The notes under the pieces: generated by a model
Told to the model about the DNA's origin: nothing
Databases searched by the model: none
Seen by the model: only the letters and a program-made list of their open reading frames with translations
Program-made: the position numbers and the translations under genes
Source: Akkermansiaceae bacterium
GTDB lineage: Bacteria > Verrucomicrobiota > Verrucomicrobiia > Verrucomicrobiales > DEV007
Direction: 5' to 3'
Assembly (NCBI GenBank): GCA_024233005.1
Contig: JACKQE010000006.1
Location: 186,001-250,000 of the forward strand
Length of the DNA: 64,000 bases
Shown: piece by piece, positions 9,611-16,856 of the stretch
How positions within the stretch are numbered: the first letter of the stretch is position 1
How the letters are laid out: the number at the start of each line of letters is the position of its first letter

Positions 9611-10729
9611 TCACGAAATGGGGGCATCCTTTGATTCCAAGCGCTTCATCAGGTTCAGGTCGCGGTCGGTCACAAAGTTGATGACCGTTCCTTTTCGTCC
9701 CGCCCTGGCAGTTCGACCGGCACGGTGGAGGTAATTTTTCAGTTCTTTTGGTAGGTGGTAGTTGATGATCCGGTCGATGTTTTCCACATCCAGGCCCCTG
9801 GAGGCGATATCGGTGGAAATCAGCAGCTTGATGGTGCCGTCGCGAAATCCTTTGAGATTTTGACGCCGCTCCTTTTTGTCCATATCTCCGCGGTAAATGG
9901 CGCAAGGATGACCATTTTCGGCAAGTTCGGCGGCGAGTTTGTCGCATTGCTCGCGGGTGTTGGCGAAGACGAGCGTTCCCCCCTCCACCTCCTCGGACAG
10001 GACCTCCTCCAGCAGTGGAAACCGTTTCCCATTGGGAACGTCAAGGTTCACCGTGTTCAGGGTGGAAACCAGTCGATGACGGCCCCGGGTTTCGATCAAC
10101 TCCGCATGGCTGAACAGTTCCTCAATCAAAGTCTGCACCTCTTCCGACACGGTGGCGGAAAAGAGCGCCATTTGCCGGTCTGCAGGACAGGACTTCAGAA
10201 TGCGCTTGATGGCGGGCAAGAATCCCGCGTCAAGGAGCTGGTCGGCTTCGTCCAGAACGAGGAAACGAAGATCGGACAGGCTTACCAGCTGCTGCTGCAT
10301 CAATTGTTCGAGACGTCCCGGAGTGGCCAGCAACACTTCAAAGGGTCCCGCCACATTGCGGCGGACGATGGGCATGGCGGCGCCCCCGAGCGCCGTGCGG
10401 ACCCGCAACCGGGTTTCATGGGTGAACACTTTCAAAGCCTTCGCCACCTGCTCTCCCAGGTCACTGGAAGGAACAAGGATGACAACCCGGGGGCGCCCTC
10501 CCTCGGCAACGGCATCCCCTGATTCTTCGAGCTGTTTCATTTTCTGCAGCACGGGAAGGGCGTAGGCGAGCGTCTTCCCGCTCCCAGTTTCCGCCACCCC
10601 CACCACCGATTTTCCTTTCAAGAGAGCCGGCAGAGCCCGCTCCTGAATTTCGGTGGGGGTGACAAATCCCTGCTGCTGCAGGGTGGATTGGAGCGAGGGA
10701 ATCAGGTTAAAGGCTCTGAAAGAGGGCAT
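9611..10729 (-). CDS. DEAD-box ATP-dependent RNA helicase (RhlE-like, short)
   Basis: The 372-residue protein is a minimal two-domain helicase core that remodels RNA using ATP. It carries the Q motif (FVTPTEIQ), Walker A AETGSGKT at residues 46-53, TPGR, DEAD at 160-163, SAT at 191-193 and motif VI HRAGRTAR at 336-343. Motif Ia reads PSSDLGEQ rather than the usual PTRELA-Q, and motif VI has Ala where Ile and Gly are usual, so it is a divergent member. It lacks the basic C-terminal tail of larger RhlE or DeaD proteins. Ribosome assembly or RNA turnover is the likely role. It is a single gene, divergent from the esterase gene. Confidence 0.92.
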   Translation of the reverse strand: MPSFRAFNLIPSLQSTLQQQGFVTPTEIQERALPALLKGKSVVGVAETGSGKTLAYALPVLQKMKQLEESGDAVAEGGRPRVVILVPSSDLGEQVAKALKVFTHETRLRVRTALGGAAMPIVRRNVAGPFEVLLATPGRLEQLMQQQLVSLSDLRFLVLDEADQLLDAGFLPAIKRILKSCPADRQMALFSATVSEEVQTLIEELFSHAELIETRGRHRLVSTLNTVNLDVPNGKRFPLLEEVLSEEVEGGTLVFANTREQCDKLAAELAENGHPCAIYRGDMDKKERRQNLKGFRDGTIKLLISTDIASRGLDVENIDRIINYHLPKELKNYLHRAGRTARAGRKGTVINFVTDRDLNLMKRLESKDAPIS

Positions 10730-10815
10730 GCCGGCACTTTACGATACTTGCCGGGAAAGGCATGGGGATTTGCTGGGAGTTGCATTTGACGGCAATTCCC
10801 GTCAGTATTCCCGAA

Positions 10816-12102
10816 ATGAGCGAACCTACCTCCACCCCTCGCCCCCCCTTTGCAACAGCGTTGCCACCACTGGCGGGGAGACCCAGGCGGTTTCCGAGGA
10901 CGCTTGCCCTGCTCGCCGTTGCCGGGCTGGCAGCCATTCCGTTCAACCGGGCCCGGGCGGCGGATCAGAAACCCCTCAAGGTCTTCATCCTCGCCGGGCA
11001 ATCGAACATGCAAGGGCATGCCCAGGTTCGCACCTTCGAAGCCATCGGAATGGATCCGGAAACGGCGCCGATGCTCCAGGAGATGCAGCTTGCGGACGGC
11101 ACCCCGAAGGTCTGCAAAAGGGTGTGGATTTCATCGATCGGATCTTCAGAGGAGGAGAAAACCGGCCTGCTGACGGCTGGCTTTGGCGCGGAACAGCGGG
11201 GTCCCAAGATCGGTCCCGAATTCACCTTCGGCCTCTATCTGGAGAAACTCCTCGACGAGCCGATTCTGATCATCAAGACCGCCTGGGGAGGCAAAAGCCT
11301 CAACACCGATTTCCGTCCACCCAGCGCGGGGCCCTACCAGTTTAACGAGACCCAGCTCGAGACCTTTCGCAAACAGGGCAAGGATATCGCTGCGATCAAG
11401 GCCGAGAAGGCCCAAGCGACCGGCCTTTACTACCGGCTGATGATGGAGCACGTGAAGAAAGTGCTCGCCGACATTGGCCGGGTGGTTCCGGGTTACAATG
11501 CCAAGCAGGGCTATGAAATGGCTGGCTTTGTCTGGTTCCAAGGCTGGAATGACATGGTCGACAGCGGCACCTATCCCCACCGGGACCAACCGGGTGGCTA
11601 TGACCAGTACAGCACAGTGATGGCCGATTTCATCCGGGATGTCCGGAAGGACCTGTCCTCTCCCGGCCTGCCCTTTGTCATTGGGGTCATTGGCGTCGGG
11701 GGGCCGGTGAAGAATTATGGCCCCGAGCAGCAGCGCTACGCGGGGATCCACCAGAACATCCGCCTGGCGATGGCGGCTCCGGCGTCACTTCCAGAATTCA
11801 ACGGCAACGTCGCGGCGGTCCTGACCGAGAACTACTGGGATCAGAAACTGACTGCCCTGATCGCACGGGACGCGGCCATCAAACAGCAGGTGAAGAAACT
11901 CCTGTCGGAGGGCAAGTTACAACGGGCCGAGGAGCAGAAAACGTTGGAAAAATTGCGCGCGGAAGGCTTCACGACCGGCGAGAGGGAGATGCTCGAAAAG
12001 GGAATTTCCAATCTGGAGTTCCACTACCTCGGTTCGGCCAAGATCCTGGGACAAATAGGAAAGGCGTTCGCCGAGACCGTGGCCGGAATGCAGAGAAAGT
12101 AG
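10816..12102 (+). CDS. SASA-family carbohydrate esterase (sialate O-acetylesterase-like)
   Basis: The ATG at 10816 gives 428 residues with a Sec-type leader (about 25-47). The SGNH/SASA fold starts with VFILAGQSNMQGH, where the serine in GQSNM is the expected nucleophile. Conserved blocks IIKTAWGGKSLNTDFRPP and GFVWFQGWNDM match this family, which removes acetyl groups from sialic acids or from plant polysaccharides such as xylan. A C-terminal helical extension (about 340-400) is rich in Lys and Glu. The upstream in-frame ATG at 10762 adds residues before the leader and is less likely. The DUF6288 gene follows after 19 bp, suggesting an operon. Confidence 0.82.
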   Translation: MSEPTSTPRPPFATALPPLAGRPRRFPRTLALLAVAGLAAIPFNRARAADQKPLKVFILAGQSNMQGHAQVRTFEAIGMDPETAPMLQEMQLADGTPKVCKRVWISSIGSSEEEKTGLLTAGFGAEQRGPKIGPEFTFGLYLEKLLDEPILIIKTAWGGKSLNTDFRPPSAGPYQFNETQLETFRKQGKDIAAIKAEKAQATGLYYRLMMEHVKKVLADIGRVVPGYNAKQGYEMAGFVWFQGWNDMVDSGTYPHRDQPGGYDQYSTVMADFIRDVRKDLSSPGLPFVIGVIGVGGPVKNYGPEQQRYAGIHQNIRLAMAAPASLPEFNGNVAAVLTENYWDQKLTALIARDAAIKQQVKKLLSEGKLQRAEEQKTLEKLRAEGFTTGEREMLEKGISNLEFHYLGSAKILGQIGKAFAETVAGMQRK

Positions 12103-12121
12103 AAAGCCAAAAGACCAGACC

Positions 12122-14533
12122 ATGCGAAATCGACCCATTTTCTATTGCTGCGCCGCAGCCGGGGCACTCCTTGTCTTCGTTTCCCTTCCATCAAAGGGGG
12201 CGGGGCCCAAAGGCGCGATCAAAAACCCCGACTTTACCCGAGGCGAGCCTGTCCCCGAAGGAGCAACCCATGACTGGAATCTTGGCCCGACCGGCATGCG
12301 CGGCTGGATTTACAGCAACCAGATGGAGACGACCGAGGCGAGGCAGATCTTGGTCACCAAGGTGGAGAAGGGTTCTCCCTCCGACGGGATTCTCCAACCG
12401 GGCGACGTCATTCTCGGGGTCTCCGGTCAGCCGTTTGCCCATGATCCGAGAACGGAGCTGGGCAGGGCCATTGGCGAGGCGGAAGCGACAGATGGGGCCC
12501 TGACTTTGATGCGCTGGCGGGAGGGCACGACCGGAAAGGTGGTCCTTCCACTGGCGGTTCTGGGTCGTTATTCGCCGACGGCTCCCTTCGACTGCCCGAA
12601 GTCGAAGCGCATCTTCGATCAGGGGTGCGAGGCCCTGGCCCGTCAAATGAAGGCGAACCCCGATCAGGGGAACCCGATCATCCGTTCTCTGAACGCACTG
12701 GCATTGCTGTCGAGCGGAAAACCGGAATATCTCCCGCTGGTACGGCAACAGGTCTCATGGGCGTCGCACTATTCCGACCCCGAGCGCAGGAATCTGCATT
12801 CGTGGTTGTATGGGCCCGTCAACATCCTGCTGGCCGAATACACGCTGTCCACCGGAGACCGGAGCTTCTTGCCGGACCTGGAGCGCATTACCATGGAGAT
12901 CGTTCAGGGACAGAGTGCCGTCGGTTCCTGGGGTCACCGGTTCGTGGTTTCCGGTGGGCGACTGGGCGGTTACGGCATGATGAACGCCCCGGGTTTGCCG
13001 TTGACCGTCTCCCTCATTCTGGCCCGTCAGGCCGGGGTCGCGCATCCAGAACTGGATGTAGCCATTGAGAAGAGCCTGCGGCTGATCCGATTCTATGTTG
13101 GCAAGGGCAGCGTTCCCTATGGAGATCACCACCCGTGGATCCAGACCCACGACGACAATGGCAAGAACGGCATCGCGGCGGTGCTGTTCCATCTGGTTGG
13201 CGACGCGGAAGCCACCCGTTTTTTCTCCCGGATGAGCGTCGCGTCCTATGGAGCCGAACGGGACACGGGGCACACCGGCAATTTCTTCAACATGCTCTGG
13301 GCCATGCCAGGAGTGGCCCTCTCGGGTCCCGCAGCGAGCGGCGCTTGGCTGAAGGAATTCGGCTGGTATTATGACCTGGCGCGCCGTTGGGACGGCACCT
13401 TTCGCCACCAGGGACCGCCCGAGACGCGGCCTGATTCCTATGCGGGCTGGGATTCCACCGGGGCCTACCTCCTGGCTTATGCCCAACCGCTTGGGAACAT
13501 TCAGCTGGCAGGGAAAAAGATGAGCCTTGCCGGGCAAGTCGATGCGGCCACAGCGGAGAGTCTGATTGCAGACGGTCGAGGCTGGAGTCCCCGCATCAAA
13601 AACGAGGCCTACGGAGACCGCAGCGAGGAAGAACTTTTCGCCGGTCTGCGAAGCTGGTCACCCGTCGTCCGGGAACGCTCTGCTCTGGAATTGGGCCGAC
13701 GCCAAGGTAATCCGACGCCACGACTGATCACGATGCTTGGGGAGGGTGACCTCAATGCCCGCCTCGGTGCCTGCCAGGCGCTGGGTGCGCTGAAGAGCAG
13801 GGGGGCCTCTGCCGTGCCCGCCTTGAGGAACACCCTCACGGCGGAAGATCTCTGGTTGCGCGTCAAGGCCGCCGACGCGCTTGCGGGAATCGGCGATGCG
13901 GCGATGCCGGCGGTGCCGGATCTCCTCGCGATGCTCGCCGGGGACCATCCGGAGTCGGATCCACGCGCCATGCAGCAGCGCTACCTGTGCTTTGCCTTGT
14001 TTGACCGAAGGGAGGGCCTATTGAAGCGTTCGCTCGATGGGGTCGATCGCGAAGCCCTCCGCGTGGCGGTGCGAGCCGGGTTGCAGAACGAGGATGGCCG
14101 TGCCCGAGGCGTTCTGGGAGCGGTCTATGGACAGCTCTCCTACGAGGAAATCGAGCCCTTGTTGCCGGCCATATACCAGGCCGTCGTCGATCCGGCTCCC
14201 AGTGGCGTCATGTTTGCCGACGGCATCCGCATGAGCGGACTCGAGATACTGGCGAAACATTCCATCCAAGAAGGGGTGCCTCTCTGTCTCGGAATCATGG
14301 ATATCGAGGGCTGGGGCAAAAAGAACCGGATCGGCAATTGCCTCAAAGCCCTCAAGATCTATGGCGGAGCCGCACGGGACCAACTGCCTGGACTGGAGCT
14401 GCTGGAAGGACAACTCAAAGCCCACCCGGAGGCCAAGAGCTTGCAGGCGGAAATCGATCTCGTCCGCGAAACCATGACCGCGATCAGGACGGACCCGGAT
14501 CCGCCCGTCCTGCGCTCGCTGGGGGGACGGTGA
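12122..14533 (+). CDS. Secreted PDZ-DUF6288 protein with C-terminal HEAT repeats
   Basis: The 803-residue product has a signal peptide (about 6-26). A PDZ domain spans about 55-145, with GSPSDGILQPGDVILGVSGQPF as the carboxylate-loop region. An alpha/alpha-barrel-like section of the DUF6288 type follows (SLNALALLSSGKPEYLPL, GYGMMNAPGLPLTVSL, FFNMLWAMPGVALSG). HEAT-like repeats lie at about 510-600 (ERSALELGRRQGN, ARLGACQALGALK, VKAADALAGIGDAAMPAVP). The family is typical of PVC bacteria and of unknown activity; the barrel resembles terpene cyclase or glycosidase toroids. It is probably cotranscribed with the upstream esterase gene. Confidence 0.78.
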   Translation: MRNRPIFYCCAAAGALLVFVSLPSKGAGPKGAIKNPDFTRGEPVPEGATHDWNLGPTGMRGWIYSNQMETTEARQILVTKVEKGSPSDGILQPGDVILGVSGQPFAHDPRTELGRAIGEAEATDGALTLMRWREGTTGKVVLPLAVLGRYSPTAPFDCPKSKRIFDQGCEALARQMKANPDQGNPIIRSLNALALLSSGKPEYLPLVRQQVSWASHYSDPERRNLHSWLYGPVNILLAEYTLSTGDRSFLPDLERITMEIVQGQSAVGSWGHRFVVSGGRLGGYGMMNAPGLPLTVSLILARQAGVAHPELDVAIEKSLRLIRFYVGKGSVPYGDHHPWIQTHDDNGKNGIAAVLFHLVGDAEATRFFSRMSVASYGAERDTGHTGNFFNMLWAMPGVALSGPAASGAWLKEFGWYYDLARRWDGTFRHQGPPETRPDSYAGWDSTGAYLLAYAQPLGNIQLAGKKMSLAGQVDAATAESLIADGRGWSPRIKNEAYGDRSEEELFAGLRSWSPVVRERSALELGRRQGNPTPRLITMLGEGDLNARLGACQALGALKSRGASAVPALRNTLTAEDLWLRVKAADALAGIGDAAMPAVPDLLAMLAGDHPESDPRAMQQRYLCFALFDRREGLLKRSLDGVDREALRVAVRAGLQNEDGRARGVLGAVYGQLSYEEIEPLLPAIYQAVVDPAPSGVMFADGIRMSGLEILAKHSIQEGVPLCLGIMDIEGWGKKNRIGNCLKALKIYGGAARDQLPGLELLEGQLKAHPEAKSLQAEIDLVRETMTAIRTDPDPPVLRSLGGR

Positions 14534-14601
14534 ACAGCCGACGAGATTCCAGCCTGCCTGAGAGATGCGGGCAGGTGAATGAGCCTCCAGCGTTTTGAGA
14601 G

Positions 14602-15225
14602 ATGTATTCCCCTGAATCCTTCCAAGTCGAAGACCTGGCGACGCTCGCCGAGTTCATAAGACAACACAGTTTCGCCACCATCGTGACACACGATGGCACG
14701 ACACCCCATGCCACCCACATGCCAGTGCTGCTGGAGGCGGCGCGTGGCGCCCAGGGCACACTGGTCTCCCACATGGCGCGGGCCAATCCCCAGTGGCGCC
14801 ATTTTGCCAACGGGCAGGAAGTTCTGGTGATCTTCACCGGTCCCCACGCGTATGTGTCACCCGCTTGGTATGTCACGCAGCCGGCGGTGCCGACATGGAA
14901 CTACACGGCCGTTCATGTCTATGGCATTCCACGTCTGATCACTGACCAGGACCGGTTTGCGCAGCTGTTGCAGGATCTGGTCGAAAACTACGAGACCGGC
15001 CGGGAAGGGCGCTGGCAGGGCGACATGCCGACGCCATTCCGCGAGCGCCTGATGCAGGGCATTGTCGGCATGGAGATTGAGATCACCCGAATCGAGGGCA
15101 AGTTCAAACTGAGCCAGAACCGCCCCACCGACGCGCCGGGGATCATCTCCGCGCTGGCCGCCAGTTCTCATCCGATGGATCGCGATCTCGCGGAGATGAT
15201 GGTGCGGCACGCCAATCCCCTGTAA
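14602..15225 (+). CDS. FMN-binding negative transcriptional regulator-like protein (PaiB family)
   Basis: The 207-residue product matches the PaiB family, whose split-barrel flavin fold resembles pyridoxamine-phosphate oxidase. Key pieces are the N-terminal YSPESFQVEDLATL, the HMPVLL strand, HMARANPQWRH, the GPHAYVSPAWY block and the C-terminal FKLSQNRPT. In Bacillus, PaiB is linked to repression of sporulation and protease genes; in most bacteria its role is unproven and may be flavin-related. The GNAT gene starts 5 bp downstream, so the two form a pair, reminiscent of paiA-paiB, where PaiA is also a GNAT acetyltransferase. Confidence 0.88.
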   Translation: MYSPESFQVEDLATLAEFIRQHSFATIVTHDGTTPHATHMPVLLEAARGAQGTLVSHMARANPQWRHFANGQEVLVIFTGPHAYVSPAWYVTQPAVPTWNYTAVHVYGIPRLITDQDRFAQLLQDLVENYETGREGRWQGDMPTPFRERLMQGIVGMEIEITRIEGKFKLSQNRPTDAPGIISALAASSHPMDRDLAEMMVRHANPL

Positions 15226-15230
15226 CAGTC

Positions 15231-15875
15231 ATGGTCGCCCCAATGCCACTGCCGCAGACCTTTACCGGTCGCCAAATCACGCTTCATCCACTGGATGTCG
15301 ACCGGGACGTGGTGGAACTGCACGCCATCTCGCATGACGGGGAAACGGCGCGGGAACTCTGGAGATTTCTTCCCGGAGGACCCTTCTCCGATGCAGCGGA
15401 ACAGGCCGGCTTCCTCCGGGACTGGCAGTCCCGTCCCGATGTGATCGCCTTCACCGTGAGGGAGACCTGCAGCCGGCGGGCCTTGGGGAGCATTTCCCTG
15501 ATGAATGTCCGGCCGGAGCATGGAGTCGCGGAATTGGGCAACATTTGGTACGCGCCCGGCGCCCAAAAAACCGGAGCCAACACGGAGGCCTGCTTTCTGC
15601 TCCTGCGCCACTGTTTTGAAGATCTCGGCTACCGACGCATGGAATGGAAGTGTGATTCCCTCAACGAACCAAGCCGGCGCGCCGCCCTCCGGCTCGGCTT
15701 TTCGTATGAAGGCCTCTTTCGCCAGCACATGATGGTCAAAGGCATGAACCGCGACACCGCGTGGTTCGCCATGCTCGACCACGAGTGGCCGCGCCTCGGG
15801 GCGGCGATCCTCCTCTGGCTGCAAGGGGAACCGCGGGTCTCCCTGGCAAGCCTGACCAGGCCCGTCACGGATTAG
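15231..15875 (+). CDS. GNAT-family N-acetyltransferase (RimJ/RimL-like)
   Basis: The 214-residue cytosolic protein has the GNAT pattern of the RimJ/RimL type. The N-terminal ITLHPLD strand leads into the fold. The acetyl-CoA region around GAQKTGANTEACFLLLRHCFEDLGYRR occupies the place of the usual Q/RxxGxG/A loop, and the C-terminal LNEPSRRAALRLGFSYEG is the signature end of such enzymes. It transfers acetyl from acetyl-CoA to an amine, possibly a protein N-terminus or a small polyamine-like substrate. Five base pairs separate it from the PaiB-like gene, so cotranscription is very likely. Confidence 0.88.
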   Translation: MVAPMPLPQTFTGRQITLHPLDVDRDVVELHAISHDGETARELWRFLPGGPFSDAAEQAGFLRDWQSRPDVIAFTVRETCSRRALGSISLMNVRPEHGVAELGNIWYAPGAQKTGANTEACFLLLRHCFEDLGYRRMEWKCDSLNEPSRRAALRLGFSYEGLFRQHMMVKGMNRDTAWFAMLDHEWPRLGAAILLWLQGEPRVSLASLTRPVTD

Positions 15876-15902
15876 GCTTAGGCTTCCGGTCACCTTCAGC
15901 GG

Positions 15903-16022
15903 TTATTCCGCCACCAAGGTCCCGGGATCCCAGAATTGACCCCCGGCGTTTTTCATGAGCAGGCGAACGAGGAGCCGATTTTCCTTCGCCAGCTGCAGCA
16001 GGCGCACCAACTCCATGAGCAT
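15903..16022 (-). pseudogene. 39-codon ORF, possible 3' gene remnant
   Basis: On the minus strand a short frame reads MLMELVRLLQLAKEN and ends QFWDPGTLVAE before a TAA. The frame is open further upstream to about 16080 with an Arg-rich stretch. The helical, leucine-rich composition looks protein-like, but I do not recognise a family. It lies alone in the 245-bp gap between the GNAT and SDR genes. It may be the tail of a lost gene or a small protein. Confidence 0.25.
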
Positions 16023-16120
16023 CCCATAAACCCGAAGGTTCCCCCGATTCCTCCCTCTGGCCCATTGCAAACTGCGGCATCCTGTCGTTTCATCTTTCCA
16101 ACCCCTGTTTCCACCCTGCC

Positions 16121-16849
16121 ATGAATACCCTCGATAATCAGTCCGTCATCGTCACCGGAGGTTCCCGCGGCTATGGAGCGGGTATCGCCGCAGCCTTTGT
16201 CAAAGCCGGCGCCCGTGTCTGGATCACAGGCCGCACGGAGTCGCTACTTCGCGCCACCGCCAGCCGCATCCGGGCCATTCCCTTCCTCGCCGACGCGGCC
16301 GACGGCGATGCCTGGGACCGACTCCTGTCGGAGGTGACCGCACAAACCGGAAAACTCGACATTCTCGTCAACAACGCCGGGGAAGGGGTGCGGATCGGTC
16401 CGGCGTCTGAGCAGACCGACGCGGACATCGTCCGGTCGCTGGCAAGCAACCTGACCGGCGCGATCCTCGGTTGCCGTCGCGCCGCCGGCATCATGCAGGC
16501 CCAGGGCAGCGGGTTGATCGTGAACATCGGCAGTGTCTGCGCGAAACACGCCTGGGCGGGATGGGGGGTCTACTCGGCGGCGAAAGCGGGCCTTCTGCAA
16601 TTCACCCGCTGCCTGCTCACCGAACTAAGACCCCATGGGGTGCGGGTGACCTCGGTGCTGCCTTCCTGGGGTCAGACCGATTTCACCAACTCGGCGGACC
16701 TCCCGCCGCGCGAAGCCGACATTCTGACGAAATGCATCTCTCCTGAGGATCTCGGTCGGCTCCTCGTGCAACTCGCCGAAATGCCCCGCCATCTGGTGAC
16801 CGAAGAACTCACCCTCTGGCCGATGGTCCAACCGATCGGCCAACTTTGA
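16121..16849 (+). CDS. Short-chain dehydrogenase/reductase (SDR)
   Basis: The 242-residue cytosolic enzyme is a classical SDR. The Rossmann nucleotide loop TGGSRGYGAG is at residues 12-21, NNAG at about 86-89, and the catalytic Ser-Tyr-Lys set appears as NIGS then YSAAK (about 137-155). The Arg in the ITGRTE stretch suggests NADP(H) preference. It would oxidise or reduce a hydroxyl/keto group, plausibly on a sugar given the neighbouring FAD enzyme, whose ATG begins 7 bp after its stop. The substrate is not identifiable from sequence. Confidence 0.92.
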   Translation: MNTLDNQSVIVTGGSRGYGAGIAAAFVKAGARVWITGRTESLLRATASRIRAIPFLADAADGDAWDRLLSEVTAQTGKLDILVNNAGEGVRIGPASEQTDADIVRSLASNLTGAILGCRRAAGIMQAQGSGLIVNIGSVCAKHAWAGWGVYSAAKAGLLQFTRCLLTELRPHGVRVTSVLPSWGQTDFTNSADLPPREADILTKCISPEDLGRLLVQLAEMPRHLVTEELTLWPMVQPIGQL

Positions 16850-16856
16850 AAAAAGC

